A stretch of 64,000 nt of DNA, taken from the NCBI RefSeq assembly GCF_004119445.1, contig NZ_QICI01000041.1, positions 84,218 through 148,217 of the forward strand, written 5' to 3'. Position numbers and translations under genes: made by a program. The notes beneath the pieces are model-generated. The model was given only the letters and a program-made list of their open reading frames with translations. It had not been told where the DNA came from and made no database searches. The DNA is from Chryseobacterium sp. CH21 (GTDB taxonomy: Bacteria > Bacteroidota > Bacteroidia > Flavobacteriales > Weeksellaceae). This document shows positions 36,761-44,627 of this stretch, piece by piece (position 1 is the stretch's first letter; each line of letters opens with the position of its first letter).

Positions 36761-37834
36761 TTAATATTGCTTTTCAAATTCCATCAATTCATTAGGGTAA
36801 TTGTTGTCTTCTCCAAATAATTGAACTTCTCCATCGACCCTATACCCCACGTACAGTAAATCTTTACGAAAATCAACAGCAATGATGAAATTTGTCATAT
36901 CACAATTATGTTGCTCACAACCTGAGGCATTAAACATGCTATTTTCAACAATTATTCCTCCTTCAACTCCCCAAGTTTCTTTCATAAAATTGTATTTTTC
37001 ATTTCCCAACAAATTGATAAGTCTACCCTTCAAAACAGAATTTTCCAACAATTTGACCTCATAAGAATATTTTCCATCGAACTCTTTCAAAAATGCAAGA
37101 GACTCTTTCCGTTCATTAGAAAATTTATTTTGGCTTGTTGCCCAAGAAAAACTATTTGATTTGGCGTCAGGGTCAAATCCTCTTTTGGAAACATTTTGTG
37201 TCATTATCAAGTTATCTTTTGAACCGAACATGCTGATTTTAACCAATCCCTTGTGTTTTTGGTAGTATTCAATGTCTTTTTCAAAACGTTCTCTTGAGCC
37301 ATCATTGAGAAATGCTTCCCTCACAACAACCAATTCTTTTTCTTTTCCTTCTTTCAAAAGCCAAAAGGAGGAGCAGTTAAATATTCCGTCATTTTTTGAG
37401 TAACTCCATCGAAGAGTATCACTATCAGCAGGAAACTGAAAATATATTAGACTTTCATACTCTTTTGTTTGAGATGATTTTGTAAGGCTTTTTTTTGACT
37501 TCAACAAATAAACACACTTGTCTTTTTCACTTGTCCGAAACAAAAATTGTTCTCCTGAAACAAACATATTATTCATAAAGACAGCTTCTAATGTCCCAAA
37601 ATTTGAACTATCTGATTTGATATAGTATACTTTTCTCTTCATTTCAAAATCAACTCCGCCTTTATCATAAAATTTGTAGTCAAACCAAAGAAAGTTATCT
37701 CTTTGAGGTAGAATCCAATCTTCAATTCTTTCAGAGTACACTTTTTCAACATTTTGTTTTGATTGCTTTTTGTTACAGGATAAAATAAGTAACAAGAACA
37801 AGCAATGAAATATTTGATTTGTATTTTTCATCAT
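36761..37834 (-). CDS. Lipoprotein with Ivy-like C-terminal CxxHxC motif
   Basis: 357 residues; lipobox LLILSC (Cys20). N-terminal module (about 35-235) is paralogous to the upstream protein: EDWILPQRDNFLWF matches EQWIFPVKNNFLRL there, and both have W-S-Y, then E/VEYY-(x)3-KGLVK. The C-terminal part (about 250-357) contains Gly-Cys306-Glu-Gln-His-Asn-Cys311 followed by FIIAVDFRKDLLYVGY, like the CKPHDC loop and following strand of Ivy, the inhibitor of vertebrate (c-type) lysozyme. This suggests an inhibitor of a peptidoglycan hydrolase. The assignment is by motif only. Start overlaps the upstream stop (ATGATGA). Confidence 0.68.
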   Translation of the reverse strand: MMKNTNQIFHCLFLLLILSCNKKQSKQNVEKVYSERIEDWILPQRDNFLWFDYKFYDKGGVDFEMKRKVYYIKSDSSNFGTLEAVFMNNMFVSGEQFLFRTSEKDKCVYLLKSKKSLTKSSQTKEYESLIYFQFPADSDTLRWSYSKNDGIFNCSSFWLLKEGKEKELVVVREAFLNDGSRERFEKDIEYYQKHKGLVKISMFGSKDNLIMTQNVSKRGFDPDAKSNSFSWATSQNKFSNERKESLAFLKEFDGKYSYEVKLLENSVLKGRLINLLGNEKYNFMKETWGVEGGIIVENSMFNASGCEQHNCDMTNFIIAVDFRKDLLYVGYRVDGEVQLFGEDNNYPNELMEFEKQY

Positions 37835-38787
37835 TTAAATATTGAACTTCGGTGTTTTCCGTCAAGATATTTCTGTCTATTTATGGCTTCTTCTCGGGGA
37901 AACCAAAGCACATTGACAATTTTATGTCGCCCTATTCTGAAATCATATACCTTGACTTTTTTGATTTCCCTTTTTGGTAAATGTTTAAACATTCTTTCGT
38001 AGTCATCCAATGAACGCCCATATTTTTCCAAATATTCAGCATTCAACCTCTCCATATCTGTAAGATTATCTTTCTTTGTTTCAGAAATATTTGATTGTTC
38101 TTTTGACTGAGAAGACTTGTCTTTTTCGGTCAGTTCCAGAGAATCAGACAAAGGAAAATCCTGAATATCCATTTGAGAATCAAATCCTGATTCTTCAACA
38201 GCGTAGGATTCTGTGAGTTTGCCTGTTTTTATGTTGATATTTTCCTGTTTTACCAATCCCTTATCCTTAGAATAGTATTCAACTGTTTTTTCAGAAAATT
38301 GTTGTCTTCCTGCAATTTGACGTTCAATGACAAGGAGTTTTCCTTTTCCTGTTTTCCAATAACACAGACCATAATAAATTGTTCCGCTATCATCTGCATA
38401 GCTCCATTTGGTTGTTCCTATTGGGGTAGGGAGCTTGAAATAAACATTATCTTTTCCGAAGCTGTATTCTTCCCCTCCTGAATCAATTGAAGCACCTTCT
38501 TTCAGCTTAATCAATGAAATTTCATCATTCCCGATCTCAAAGAGTTTGGCACTTGGTTCTGAGTTCATGAAACCGATTTCAAGGGTTATTCCGACAAGCT
38601 TATTTGAAATTTTGAAATAGTTGATCCTGAAAAAATCCGCTGAATTTGTTTTGGATTTCAGTCTCAGGAAATTGTTTTTGACTGGGAAAATCCATTGTTC
38701 CAGTTTTTCTTGTTCTTGTCCTTTTATCTGTTGGCAGAAAGTTGTCAAACTCAATAAAAGGAAGAAAATAGCATAAATTTTATTCAT
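37831..38787 (-). CDS. Secreted protein paralogous to the Ivy-like lipoprotein
   Basis: 318 residues from the ATG at 38787 (MNKIYAIFFLLLSLTTFCQQ, signal peptide); the open frame extends upstream to 38919 over the divergent HTH gene and is not used. Residues about 25-200 share the module of the next gene (WSYADDSGTIYYG, VEYYSKDKGLVK). It lacks the CxxHxC domain; its C-terminal 75 residues are instead basic (KREIKKVKVYDFRIGRHKIV). Function unknown. Heads the envelope-protein operon. Confidence 0.72.
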   Translation of the reverse strand: MNKIYAIFFLLLSLTTFCQQIKGQEQEKLEQWIFPVKNNFLRLKSKTNSADFFRINYFKISNKLVGITLEIGFMNSEPSAKLFEIGNDEISLIKLKEGASIDSGGEEYSFGKDNVYFKLPTPIGTTKWSYADDSGTIYYGLCYWKTGKGKLLVIERQIAGRQQFSEKTVEYYSKDKGLVKQENINIKTGKLTESYAVEESGFDSQMDIQDFPLSDSLELTEKDKSSQSKEQSNISETKKDNLTDMERLNAEYLEKYGRSLDDYERMFKHLPKREIKKVKVYDFRIGRHKIVNVLWFPREEAINRQKYLDGKHRSSIFK

Positions 38788-38850
38788 TTTCTTAGTTATT
38801 ACTAATCGCAAAACTAACACAAATTCTTGACTTTTACCAAGTTGTTTATC

Positions 38851-39108
38851 ATGAAGAAGCAAAAAAAGACGAGAATTGAGCAGTTTGTAATTGATAAAGT
38901 GAAGGAAATTCGTATTCAAAAAGGAATTTCTCAGGAAGAAATTGCCCTATTTTTAGAAACAACAAAAGGCTTCATTGGTCAAATTGAAACCCCTAATCAT
39001 TCTTCAAAATATAATATCAATCATTTAAACACGATTGCAGTTGAATTTAATTGTTCAATCAAAGATTTTTTCCCAGACCTACCTTTTCCTGATGAAGAGA
39101 AAATCTAA
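38851..39108 (+). CDS. XRE-family HTH regulator of the element
   Basis: 85 residues from the ATG at 38851 (MKKQKKTRIEQFVI); an upstream TTG at 38827 is possible but less likely. HTH about 15-70 (IRIQKGISQEEIALFLETTKGFIGQIE), acidic tail. Divergent from the cargo operon, 63 bp apart, so it could control both itself and the cargo. Confidence 0.85.
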   Translation: MKKQKKTRIEQFVIDKVKEIRIQKGISQEEIALFLETTKGFIGQIETPNHSSKYNINHLNTIAVEFNCSIKDFFPDLPFPDEEKI

Positions 39109-39175
39109 AATTTGACATTTTTTCTTTGATTCTCTTTGATTTCTTTTAAAAAGCACAAAGTAGGTCAACAACGAC

Positions 39176-40162
39176 CTACTTGACTAATTTTTGAGCTGTT
39201 TTCGGCATTTTGAAAATCTGTTTCAAGCCTTCAACATAGGCAACTTTCACTTTGTGGCTCAGTTCCTTGGTATGTTGTTCAAATTCAAAGCTGAAATTAT
39301 CCAACATTGCATCTTTAAACAACTTAAGCCTTTTTGATTTATCACTCGAATAAATACATTTTTTCTTCACTCCTTGTTTCATCAAAAAATCCAATCGTTC
39401 CCAGCCCATTGTCTGTACTATATATCTCCGCATAAATTTGTCAAACCCTGGCAAACCTTTCAACCTTTCTGGATAGATCAACAAAGCCTCTTTCTCAATA
39501 TCAAAGTATGTATCATACCAAAGTCTCAAAATATGCTTACAAGTTTCTTCCTCAAACAAATTATAAATTCTAACATCTTTTATACCCAAAATATCAGAAA
39601 TTCTTGATTGCATCTGCATTTCAATTCGCATCAAGTGCTTTTCATCAGTTAAAAAGCTCAAATCATCATCAATTAGTTTCTCCCTGCTTCTAAACTCAGA
39701 CAGTTTGTCATACAATAGATAATTAATCCCAACACTATTTCCCTGATACCGAAGTGTTGTTTCTCTGGCAGTATTTCGCTGAAAAAATTCCAAACGTTGC
39801 AACTCAGGAAAATAATCAACAACTTCCTGATTCAAGCCAATATTTACACCAATATCAAGCCTAATAATTTTTCCATTCTCCAATGGTACACCCAATTCAT
39901 AGGAAAGCAAATCAATAGCTTTTCTAAAATTTCTCCAATCAAAATTTTCAACATTATTTTTCTGCCAGTATTTGGCAATACTTCCTTCAACAACTATTTT
40001 CCTCTCATTAACCCAAATTGCCATATTTTTTATAAAGCCGTCAGGTTTAAAACCAATTCTGTGAAACTTCTCAAAAGGTTCGAGTTTCGATTTGATTTCA
40101 TCCACATTCCAGCCCTCTTTCGTATATGAGGGCAACAAAATAAATTTCACTGTGTCTGTCAT
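39176..40162 (-). CDS. Phage/plasmid replication protein, II/X-like
   Basis: 328 residues. Contains RLDIGVNIGLNQ (about 101-112), LLYDKLSEFR (about 150-159), and LMRIEMQMQSR (about 177-187), the order of short motifs seen in replication-initiation proteins of filamentous phages (gene II/X) and related small mobile elements, which nick one strand for rolling-circle replication. Catalytic Tyr candidates include Tyr245 to Tyr255. It likely lets an excised circle replicate or produces single-stranded DNA. Motif-level assignment only; no database search. Confidence 0.65.
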   Translation of the reverse strand: MTDTVKFILLPSYTKEGWNVDEIKSKLEPFEKFHRIGFKPDGFIKNMAIWVNERKIVVEGSIAKYWQKNNVENFDWRNFRKAIDLLSYELGVPLENGKIIRLDIGVNIGLNQEVVDYFPELQRLEFFQRNTARETTLRYQGNSVGINYLLYDKLSEFRSREKLIDDDLSFLTDEKHLMRIEMQMQSRISDILGIKDVRIYNLFEEETCKHILRLWYDTYFDIEKEALLIYPERLKGLPGFDKFMRRYIVQTMGWERLDFLMKQGVKKKCIYSSDKSKRLKLFKDAMLDNFSFEFEQHTKELSHKVKVAYVEGLKQIFKMPKTAQKLVK

Positions 40163-40379
40163 TTTTTTTTGCCAATTGTATTAATACCTACCTATCTTTC
40201 TTTTATCAGAAATTTAGTACGCTTTTTATCTATTTTCACCCAAAAAGTGAGGTCTGTAAATTTTTTCAGAGAATTTCAAAAAATGAAATTCTGATTTCAG
40301 AAAGGAGATAGGTCAGATTATTTAAAAATTCTTTTGTTTTGAAAACCCAACTTTTGTTTTGAAGTTGGGTTGTCCTCTT
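40163..40379. other. Non-coding stretch between replication gene and HTH gene, possible origin
   Basis: Contains an inverted repeat AGAATTTC (40270-40277) with GAAATTCT (40285-40292), and the terminator hairpin at 40344-40371. Rolling-circle elements often keep their nicking site near the initiator gene; a hairpin here is a candidate only. Confidence 0.3.
40340..40371 (-). terminator. Intrinsic terminator downstream of the excisionase-like gene
   Basis: AACCCAACTT (40344-40353) pairs perfectly with AAGTTGGGTT (40362-40371), followed by T residues on the minus strand. Confidence 0.7.
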
Positions 40380-40688
40380 CTATTTCCGTTTGATCCGTTG
40401 ATTTATTAAAGTAGCCTCATTCTCAATTTCATCATCAGTTTGTATTTTGATCTGAGTAAGCCAGTCATTGATTTCTTCCCTTTTGAAAAATACACTTTTT
40501 CCTCCAGGGGTTTTGTAGTGCGGAATGGCTCTCCTGCTTGTCAGTTTGTACAGGTAGGATTTTTCAAATCCTGTGTACAAAGCAACCTCGTCAATATTGA
40601 GGATTTCTTTTTTCAAAAGCATAAGATTTCTGATTTCAACTAAAATATCATAGAATTTGTTGTTGGTAGGTTGTTCTTGTTGTTTCAT
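40380..40688 (-). CDS. Excisionase-like helix-turn-helix protein
   Basis: 102 residues. Residues about 33-90 form a MerR/excisionase-type winged helix: LNIDEVALYTGFEKSYLYKLTSRRAIPHYKTPGGKSVFFKREEINDWL. Such proteins bend DNA next to attachment sites and drive excision. It starts 13 bp after the integrase-1 stop region and is probably co-transcribed with that gene. Confidence 0.82.
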   Translation of the reverse strand: MKQQEQPTNNKFYDILVEIRNLMLLKKEILNIDEVALYTGFEKSYLYKLTSRRAIPHYKTPGGKSVFFKREEINDWLTQIKIQTDDEIENEATLINQRIKRK

Positions 40689-40701
40689 TATATATATGGT
40701 A

Positions 40702-41775
40702 TTATTTAAACATTGAGCGAAGACTTTTGACAGCTTTTGATTTTGCGTTTTCTGCCACTCTTATGTAGATTTCTGTTTCTTTCAGGCTTTTGTGACCCAA
40801 CAGCTTGGAAATCGTGGTGATATTTTGATTCTGGTGGTTTAAAAGTGTAGCAAAGGTATGCCTTGAACAGTGCCAAGTGATATGCTTATTGATTCCTGCC
40901 TTTGCAACCCATTCCCGCAACACTTTCAGACAGGTGGTACTAGTCGGCAATTGAAAAACAAGCTTGTCATTGTTCTGTCTTTTGGAGATTTCCAAAAGTC
41001 TGACAGCATCTTGGTGAAGATCCATTGTTAAGCGTTCTTTGGTTTTGAGTTGTACAAGGTCTAAGGTATTATTATTTTTTATGTTATTCCATGTCAATGT
41101 CTGAACATCACAAAAACGAATACCTGTATAACAGCAGAACAGAAAGGCTGTTTTGATTTCTTCATTTCGGCACTCTGTTTCCAATAAAGCTTTGACCTCT
41201 TCAAATACCAGAGTTTCTTTTTCTTTTGATTTTCCTTTGCTGTTTACAATTTCAGCCATTGGATTTGTTCTGAAATACCTAGCAATAGTCGCTTCTTTGA
41301 TGACTCTTTTCAGCTTTTTGAAATAATTGTAGGCAGAAACACCTGATAGTTCCAAATCAAGATAATCTTTGAACCCCAACAAGAACTCCTCGTCAATATC
41401 ACTGCAAGGAAGCTTGTTTCTTCCAACATAGCGTTTGAATTTTTTTAGCATTGCACAGTAGGTTCTCTTTTCAGAGGTTTGAACTTTTCTCTCTATGAAA
41501 TCTTCAAAGAATTCAAGAAAATCTTTATTCCACTGAAAATTTCTCTCTATCATATTGAAAGCATACAGCTCATCAATTTCCATTTTCGCTTTTACTTTGT
41601 CTGCCAATAGAAGCTTATTTTTTTTATCCTGACGCTCTTGGGCTGTTCTTGGAGTGGCAAGATATGTGATTTTGGGTTTTCTGAACACTCTTCTTATACC
41701 GTTCAGGTTGTAGTCAAATTCAATCGTGTACCTCTTCTTGTCTTTTGATAAGATTTTTCTGTATGTTACTGACAT
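40702..41775 (-). CDS. Tyrosine recombinase 1 (integrase) of the element
   Basis: 357 residues. N-terminal arm/SAM-like core-binding part about 1-185, catalytic part about 190-357: Arg in CYTGIRFCDVQ, Lys in QLKTKERLTM, His-x-x-Arg in ITWHCSRHTFATL, His in LLGHKSLKETEIYIR with Tyr nucleophile at its end. Bacteroidota integrase type. Close paralogue of the gene at 42149-43261 (same length and motifs throughout), so the module was duplicated. A 14-bp palindrome lies 38 bp upstream of the start. Confidence 0.92.
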   Translation of the reverse strand: MSVTYRKILSKDKKRYTIEFDYNLNGIRRVFRKPKITYLATPRTAQERQDKKNKLLLADKVKAKMEIDELYAFNMIERNFQWNKDFLEFFEDFIERKVQTSEKRTYCAMLKKFKRYVGRNKLPCSDIDEEFLLGFKDYLDLELSGVSAYNYFKKLKRVIKEATIARYFRTNPMAEIVNSKGKSKEKETLVFEEVKALLETECRNEEIKTAFLFCCYTGIRFCDVQTLTWNNIKNNNTLDLVQLKTKERLTMDLHQDAVRLLEISKRQNNDKLVFQLPTSTTCLKVLREWVAKAGINKHITWHCSRHTFATLLNHQNQNITTISKLLGHKSLKETEIYIRVAENAKSKAVKSLRSMFK

Positions 41776-42148
41776 AATGTTGTCCTTTTTTTGAAATTAA
41801 TTACTCATTTGTGTAAGCGCTTACATTTAGGATAACTTCGATGTCGTTTCTTTGAGGGGTTATTTTAACTAAATCCTTGAATATTATGATATTTTAACTA
41901 TTTACATACCATAATTAACTAATTTTAACTCCAAAAAACACCAACAAAAGTCATGTAAAACTTCATCAAAAAAATTCACAAAAGAACTAGGTCAAATAAA
42001 AGAAACAAAAGTCAAGAAAAATTTTGAATTGATTGACAGAGAGAAAAATTTTGCACGATTGCATATAATCAACAAAAAATTTGATTGCTTCCAAAGAGAT
42101 TTCAAGTCTTCATCACAAAAGCCATTTCTGAAATATCATGAAAATTTG
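41776..42148. other. Non-coding spacer between the two integrase genes
   Basis: No gene seen. Contains the palindrome at 41813-41826 and, at 41993 onward, a stretch (GTCAAATAAAAGAA...) that is repeated near the right attachment site at 43489, consistent with the spacer being a duplicated, decayed copy of the attachment-proximal DNA. Confidence 0.5.
41813..41826. promoter_or_regulatory. 14-bp palindrome TGTAAGCGCTTACA before integrase 1
   Basis: Perfect palindrome that fits the LacI/CcpA-type operator pattern, 38 bp upstream of the integrase-1 ATG. The half-site TGTAAG is found at the same distance upstream of integrase 2 (43299), where the other half has changed. Confidence 0.5.
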
Positions 42149-43261
42149 TTATTTCCCATTGATTCGGCTTTGTTTGTTCGCTCTATTGGTACTGTTTACA
42201 AATATGTCTGGAAGCTTATTAATTGCATTGGTTTTTGACAATTCAGCAGTGCGGACATAAATTTGAGTTTGTTTGAGGTCTTTATGACCAAGCAACGAAG
42301 AAACGGTATTGATTCCGACTTCTTCAAAAACCAATGAGGTTGCAAAAGTGTGTCTTGAACAGTGCCAAGTAATGTGCTTGTCAATTTCTGCATCGGATGT
42401 CCATTTTCTAAGAATTTTCAAACAGCCTGTATGAGTAGGCAGGTCAAAAACAAGGGATTCTCCTGATTTTTTTCGTTTACCCAGTAATTCAACGGCATTG
42501 GGATGAAGAGGCATTACCAGTTTTTCTTTGGTTTTGATTTGAACAACTGTCAAAACATTGTCCCTACCTATGCTACTCCATACAAGTGCTTTGACATCGC
42601 AAAATCTCAGTCCTGTCAAGCAACTGAAAAGAAATGCCCTTTTTACGTTGTCATTGGAGCAGTGTGTTTCTGACAATGATATGGTTTCTTCCAATGTCAA
42701 AATGTCTTTTTCAGCGGAAATTCCCTTTAGATTCTTTATGTGCTGAGAAGGATCAACTTTGAAATGTTTGGCAATTGTTGCTTCTTTGATAATTCTTTTC
42801 AGCTTTTTGAAGTAGTTGAAGGGGGTACTCCCATTCAGGGTTGTATTCAGATAATCTTTGAAGGAGACCAAAAATTCTTCGTCAATATCGGAACAAAACA
42901 GTTTTTTTCTTTTGTTGAACGTCTTGAGCTTTTCAACCATTGCTCTGTAAGTACGCATTTCACAGTGAGGTGCTTTTCTTTCAATAAATTCATCGCAATA
43001 TTCAAAGAAGTCTTTGTTGCACTGAAAACCTTTGTCGAGCATATTGGTTGCATACAGCTCGTCAACCTCAAGCCTTGCTCTCATCTTATCTGCCAATTGG
43101 CGCTTTTCTTTTTTTTCCTGACGTTCTTCTGCCGTCTTTGGATTTTCTACATACGTGATCTTAGGTCTGAACATTCTTCTTTTGCCGTTCAGGTTTAAAT
43201 CAAATTCAAGAGTCACTCTCTTGTTGTCTTTCAATTTAATTTCACGATAGCTTACTGACAT
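42149..43261 (-). CDS. Tyrosine recombinase 2 (integrase) of the element
   Basis: 370 residues from the ATG at 43261 (MSVSYREIKLK, matching MSVTYRKILSK of integrase 1); the frame open to 43315 adds an unlikely leader. Catalytic residues: Arg in CLTGLRFCDVK, His-x-x-Arg in ITWHCSRHTFATS, His in LLGHKDLKQTQIYVR with Tyr. The C terminus is extended by about 20 residues. It lies nearest to the right attachment repeat, so it may be the enzyme that acts on it. Confidence 0.92.
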   Translation of the reverse strand: MSVSYREIKLKDNKRVTLEFDLNLNGKRRMFRPKITYVENPKTAEERQEKKEKRQLADKMRARLEVDELYATNMLDKGFQCNKDFFEYCDEFIERKAPHCEMRTYRAMVEKLKTFNKRKKLFCSDIDEEFLVSFKDYLNTTLNGSTPFNYFKKLKRIIKEATIAKHFKVDPSQHIKNLKGISAEKDILTLEETISLSETHCSNDNVKRAFLFSCLTGLRFCDVKALVWSSIGRDNVLTVVQIKTKEKLVMPLHPNAVELLGKRKKSGESLVFDLPTHTGCLKILRKWTSDAEIDKHITWHCSRHTFATSLVFEEVGINTVSSLLGHKDLKQTQIYVRTAELSKTNAINKLPDIFVNSTNRANKQSRINGK

Positions 43262-43578
43262 AATGTAATTTTTTTTTTGAATTATTTTATTCCTTTGTTG
43301 TAAGTTTGCATTCAATTATGTGCAACCCTTGGCAGCTTGTGTAGCATCTCTGATTTTTTTCGCTTTACAGCATTTCGCAAGGGCTTGAACACTTTCTTTT
43401 GAAAGCATTGGATTTTTCATGTGAAAAAAAGTTCACGAAAAGTTCACGGAAAGTCTACGAGACTTCGACAAAAAGTGTACGAGGAGAGTGTCAAATAAAA
43501 GAAGTGAAAAGCAAGAAAAGATTGATTGAATTGATTTTTGAGAAAAATTTACGCTTACAATTTTAGCCTATTATTTAA
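43262..43578. other. Non-coding region between integrase 2 and the right repeat
   Basis: No gene seen. Contains the 11-bp phased repeats at 43431-43485 and a copy of the sequence also found in the inter-integrase spacer. This is where integrase arm sites are expected. Confidence 0.55.
43431..43485. repeat. Five 11-bp phased repeats, candidate integrase arm sites
   Basis: Units begin at 43431, 43442, 43453, 43464 and 43475: GTTCACGAAAA, GTTCACGGAAA, GTCTACGAGAC, TTCGACAAAAA, GTGTACGAGGA. Four share GTnnACG. The array ends about 95 bp from the right attachment repeat. Confidence 0.6.
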
Positions 43579-43773
43579 CCTATAGGCTACTAAACTACAC
43601 CCCTCAATCCCTGATCAATACAAAGTTCAGGGATTTTTCAAACCTAAAAGTCAACGGAATCTCCACGAAATTTTAAAAGAACGCTCATACACGCTTTGTA
43701 CAAGGCGAATTTCGAAAATCTTTTTTGATCTCTAAAATTTTTCTTTCCTTTCGTTATCTTTTTGATTCTTGAA
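43579..43773. repeat. Right attachment repeat
   Basis: Copy of 32294-32489; begins with the last 11 bases of the tRNA-Glu gene, CCTATAGGCTA, but without a tRNA upstream, as expected for the far junction of an element integrated into that tRNA. Confidence 0.9.
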
Positions 43774-43997
43774 ATCGGCTTGGAAATATTTCCCTGCTCT
43801 CAGGCGTTGAACCCCCTTGAAATTCTTTCTTTATCTGAAAAAAAGGAGTTGGTCGATTGGGGAAACAAAAAACAGGCTAAAATAAGCCTGTTTGCGACTG
43901 CACAATAGTAATGATGAAAGTGTCTTAAAATCAAAATGATTGGCTTTACCTGTCTGTGGTAGAACCAATCATTATTAGTTGAAAATATTGAGTGTAA
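43774..43997. other. Junction-proximal non-coding region
   Basis: No gene seen. Holds the terminator at 43864-43893 and a second inverted repeat, AATGATTGG (43935-43943) with CCAATCATT (43965-43973). Confidence 0.5.
43864..43893 (-). terminator. Terminator of the second JAMM-lipoprotein operon
   Basis: AAACAGGCT (43870-43878) pairs with AGCCTGTTT (43885-43893); on the minus strand it is followed by TTTTTTGTTT. Confidence 0.7.
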
Positions 43998-44582
43998 TTA
44001 CTGTTTGGTAAAAATCAAATCTTTTGTTTCAGGAAGATAAATGGTTGTGTCCAAAGTTGAAGGACATTTACTTTCTGTGGTTGTAATATCATTTGGACGA
44101 TATTCCCAGGAAAGTTGTGTAGTATTGACTTTTTTTAATATTATTTTACCCCATCCAACATGACAATTTGTACCCGCATAGTTAAATAATGCCTTAGTTC
44201 CATTTTCTGTAACCCATTGACTGTAAATTGTATGTAATAAATCAGTATTAAACACTTTATTTTGAGTGTCTTGAAGAATTACCCCCAATGAATTTTTAAC
44301 AGTGTAGCGTATGGTGAGAGCATCTATATAAATTTGTTTATCTCCAAAATCAAATAACTTATCATTTTCTTTAGAAATATAAAGAGTGATTTGATTTCCA
44401 TTATATGAAGCTGAGTATGTGCCTGTAAAGGATTGAAGTTCATTATTTGTATCTTTTAAGTGTGATAAATTAGGAATATTATCGATTGATGTTAATAATG
44501 GGAATGTCTGTTGAGCTTTACAATATATAAGACTTAAAAATAAGATTAGAGTTATTGCTATTTTGTTATATTTTGTTTTCAT
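43998..44582 (-). CDS. Small secreted protein (DUF6705-like), copy 2
   Basis: 194 residues; signal peptide/lipobox FLSLIYC-K. Beta-rich body with KDTNNELQSFTGTYSASYNGNQITLYISK and a C terminus (SWEYRPNDITTTESKCPS and on to the end) identical to that of the upstream gene. I associate this pattern with the flavobacterial DUF6705 family, from memory. Tandem duplicate of the gene at 44628-45194. Could be an immunity or accessory protein of the JAMM lipoprotein; inference from position. Confidence 0.72.
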   Translation of the reverse strand: MKTKYNKIAITLILFLSLIYCKAQQTFPLLTSIDNIPNLSHLKDTNNELQSFTGTYSASYNGNQITLYISKENDKLFDFGDKQIYIDALTIRYTVKNSLGVILQDTQNKVFNTDLLHTIYSQWVTENGTKALFNYAGTNCHVGWGKIILKKVNTTQLSWEYRPNDITTTESKCPSTLDTTIYLPETKDLIFTKQ

Positions 44583-44596
44583 ATTCCATCATTGTG

Positions 44597-44625
44597 AAAA
44601 AGACTGCCGTTAAGACAGTCTTTTT
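44597..44625 (-). terminator. Hairpin between the two duplicated genes
   Basis: AAAAAGACTG (44597-44606) with CAGTCTTTTT (44616-44625). It may end or attenuate the transcript before the second copy. Confidence 0.75.
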
Positions 44626-44627
44626 CA

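Larger units (their letters stand above)
32294..43773. mobile_element. Integrative element in tRNA-Glu carrying a type VI effector module
   Basis: About 11.5 kb between direct repeats of about 195 bp (32294-32489 and 43579-43773), the left one starting inside the tRNA-Glu 3' end. Contents from left: PAAR-like tip, Tai4-like immunity, Tae4-like amidase, VgrG, three envelope proteins, an HTH regulator, a phage/plasmid-type replication protein, an excisionase-like HTH and two tyrosine recombinases next to the right repeat. This is the expected layout of a tRNA-targeting integrative element with recombination genes at one end and cargo at the other. No conjugation or relaxase gene of usual size is present, so transfer would depend on the replication protein or a helper. 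Confidence 0.85.

Noticed and set aside
38788..38919. Longer start for the element's secreted protein
   Set aside because: The upstream extension lacks a signal peptide, covers the divergent HTH promoter, and the ATG at 38787 gives a good signal peptide.
42740..43198. 152-codon plus-strand frame inside integrase 2
   Set aside because: Shadow of a well-supported tyrosine recombinase.
43935..43973. Inverted repeat AATGATTGG/CCAATCATT
   Set aside because: Only 9 bp with a 21-nt loop and no T tract; could be chance or a weak regulatory site, so not called as a terminator or insertion-sequence end.
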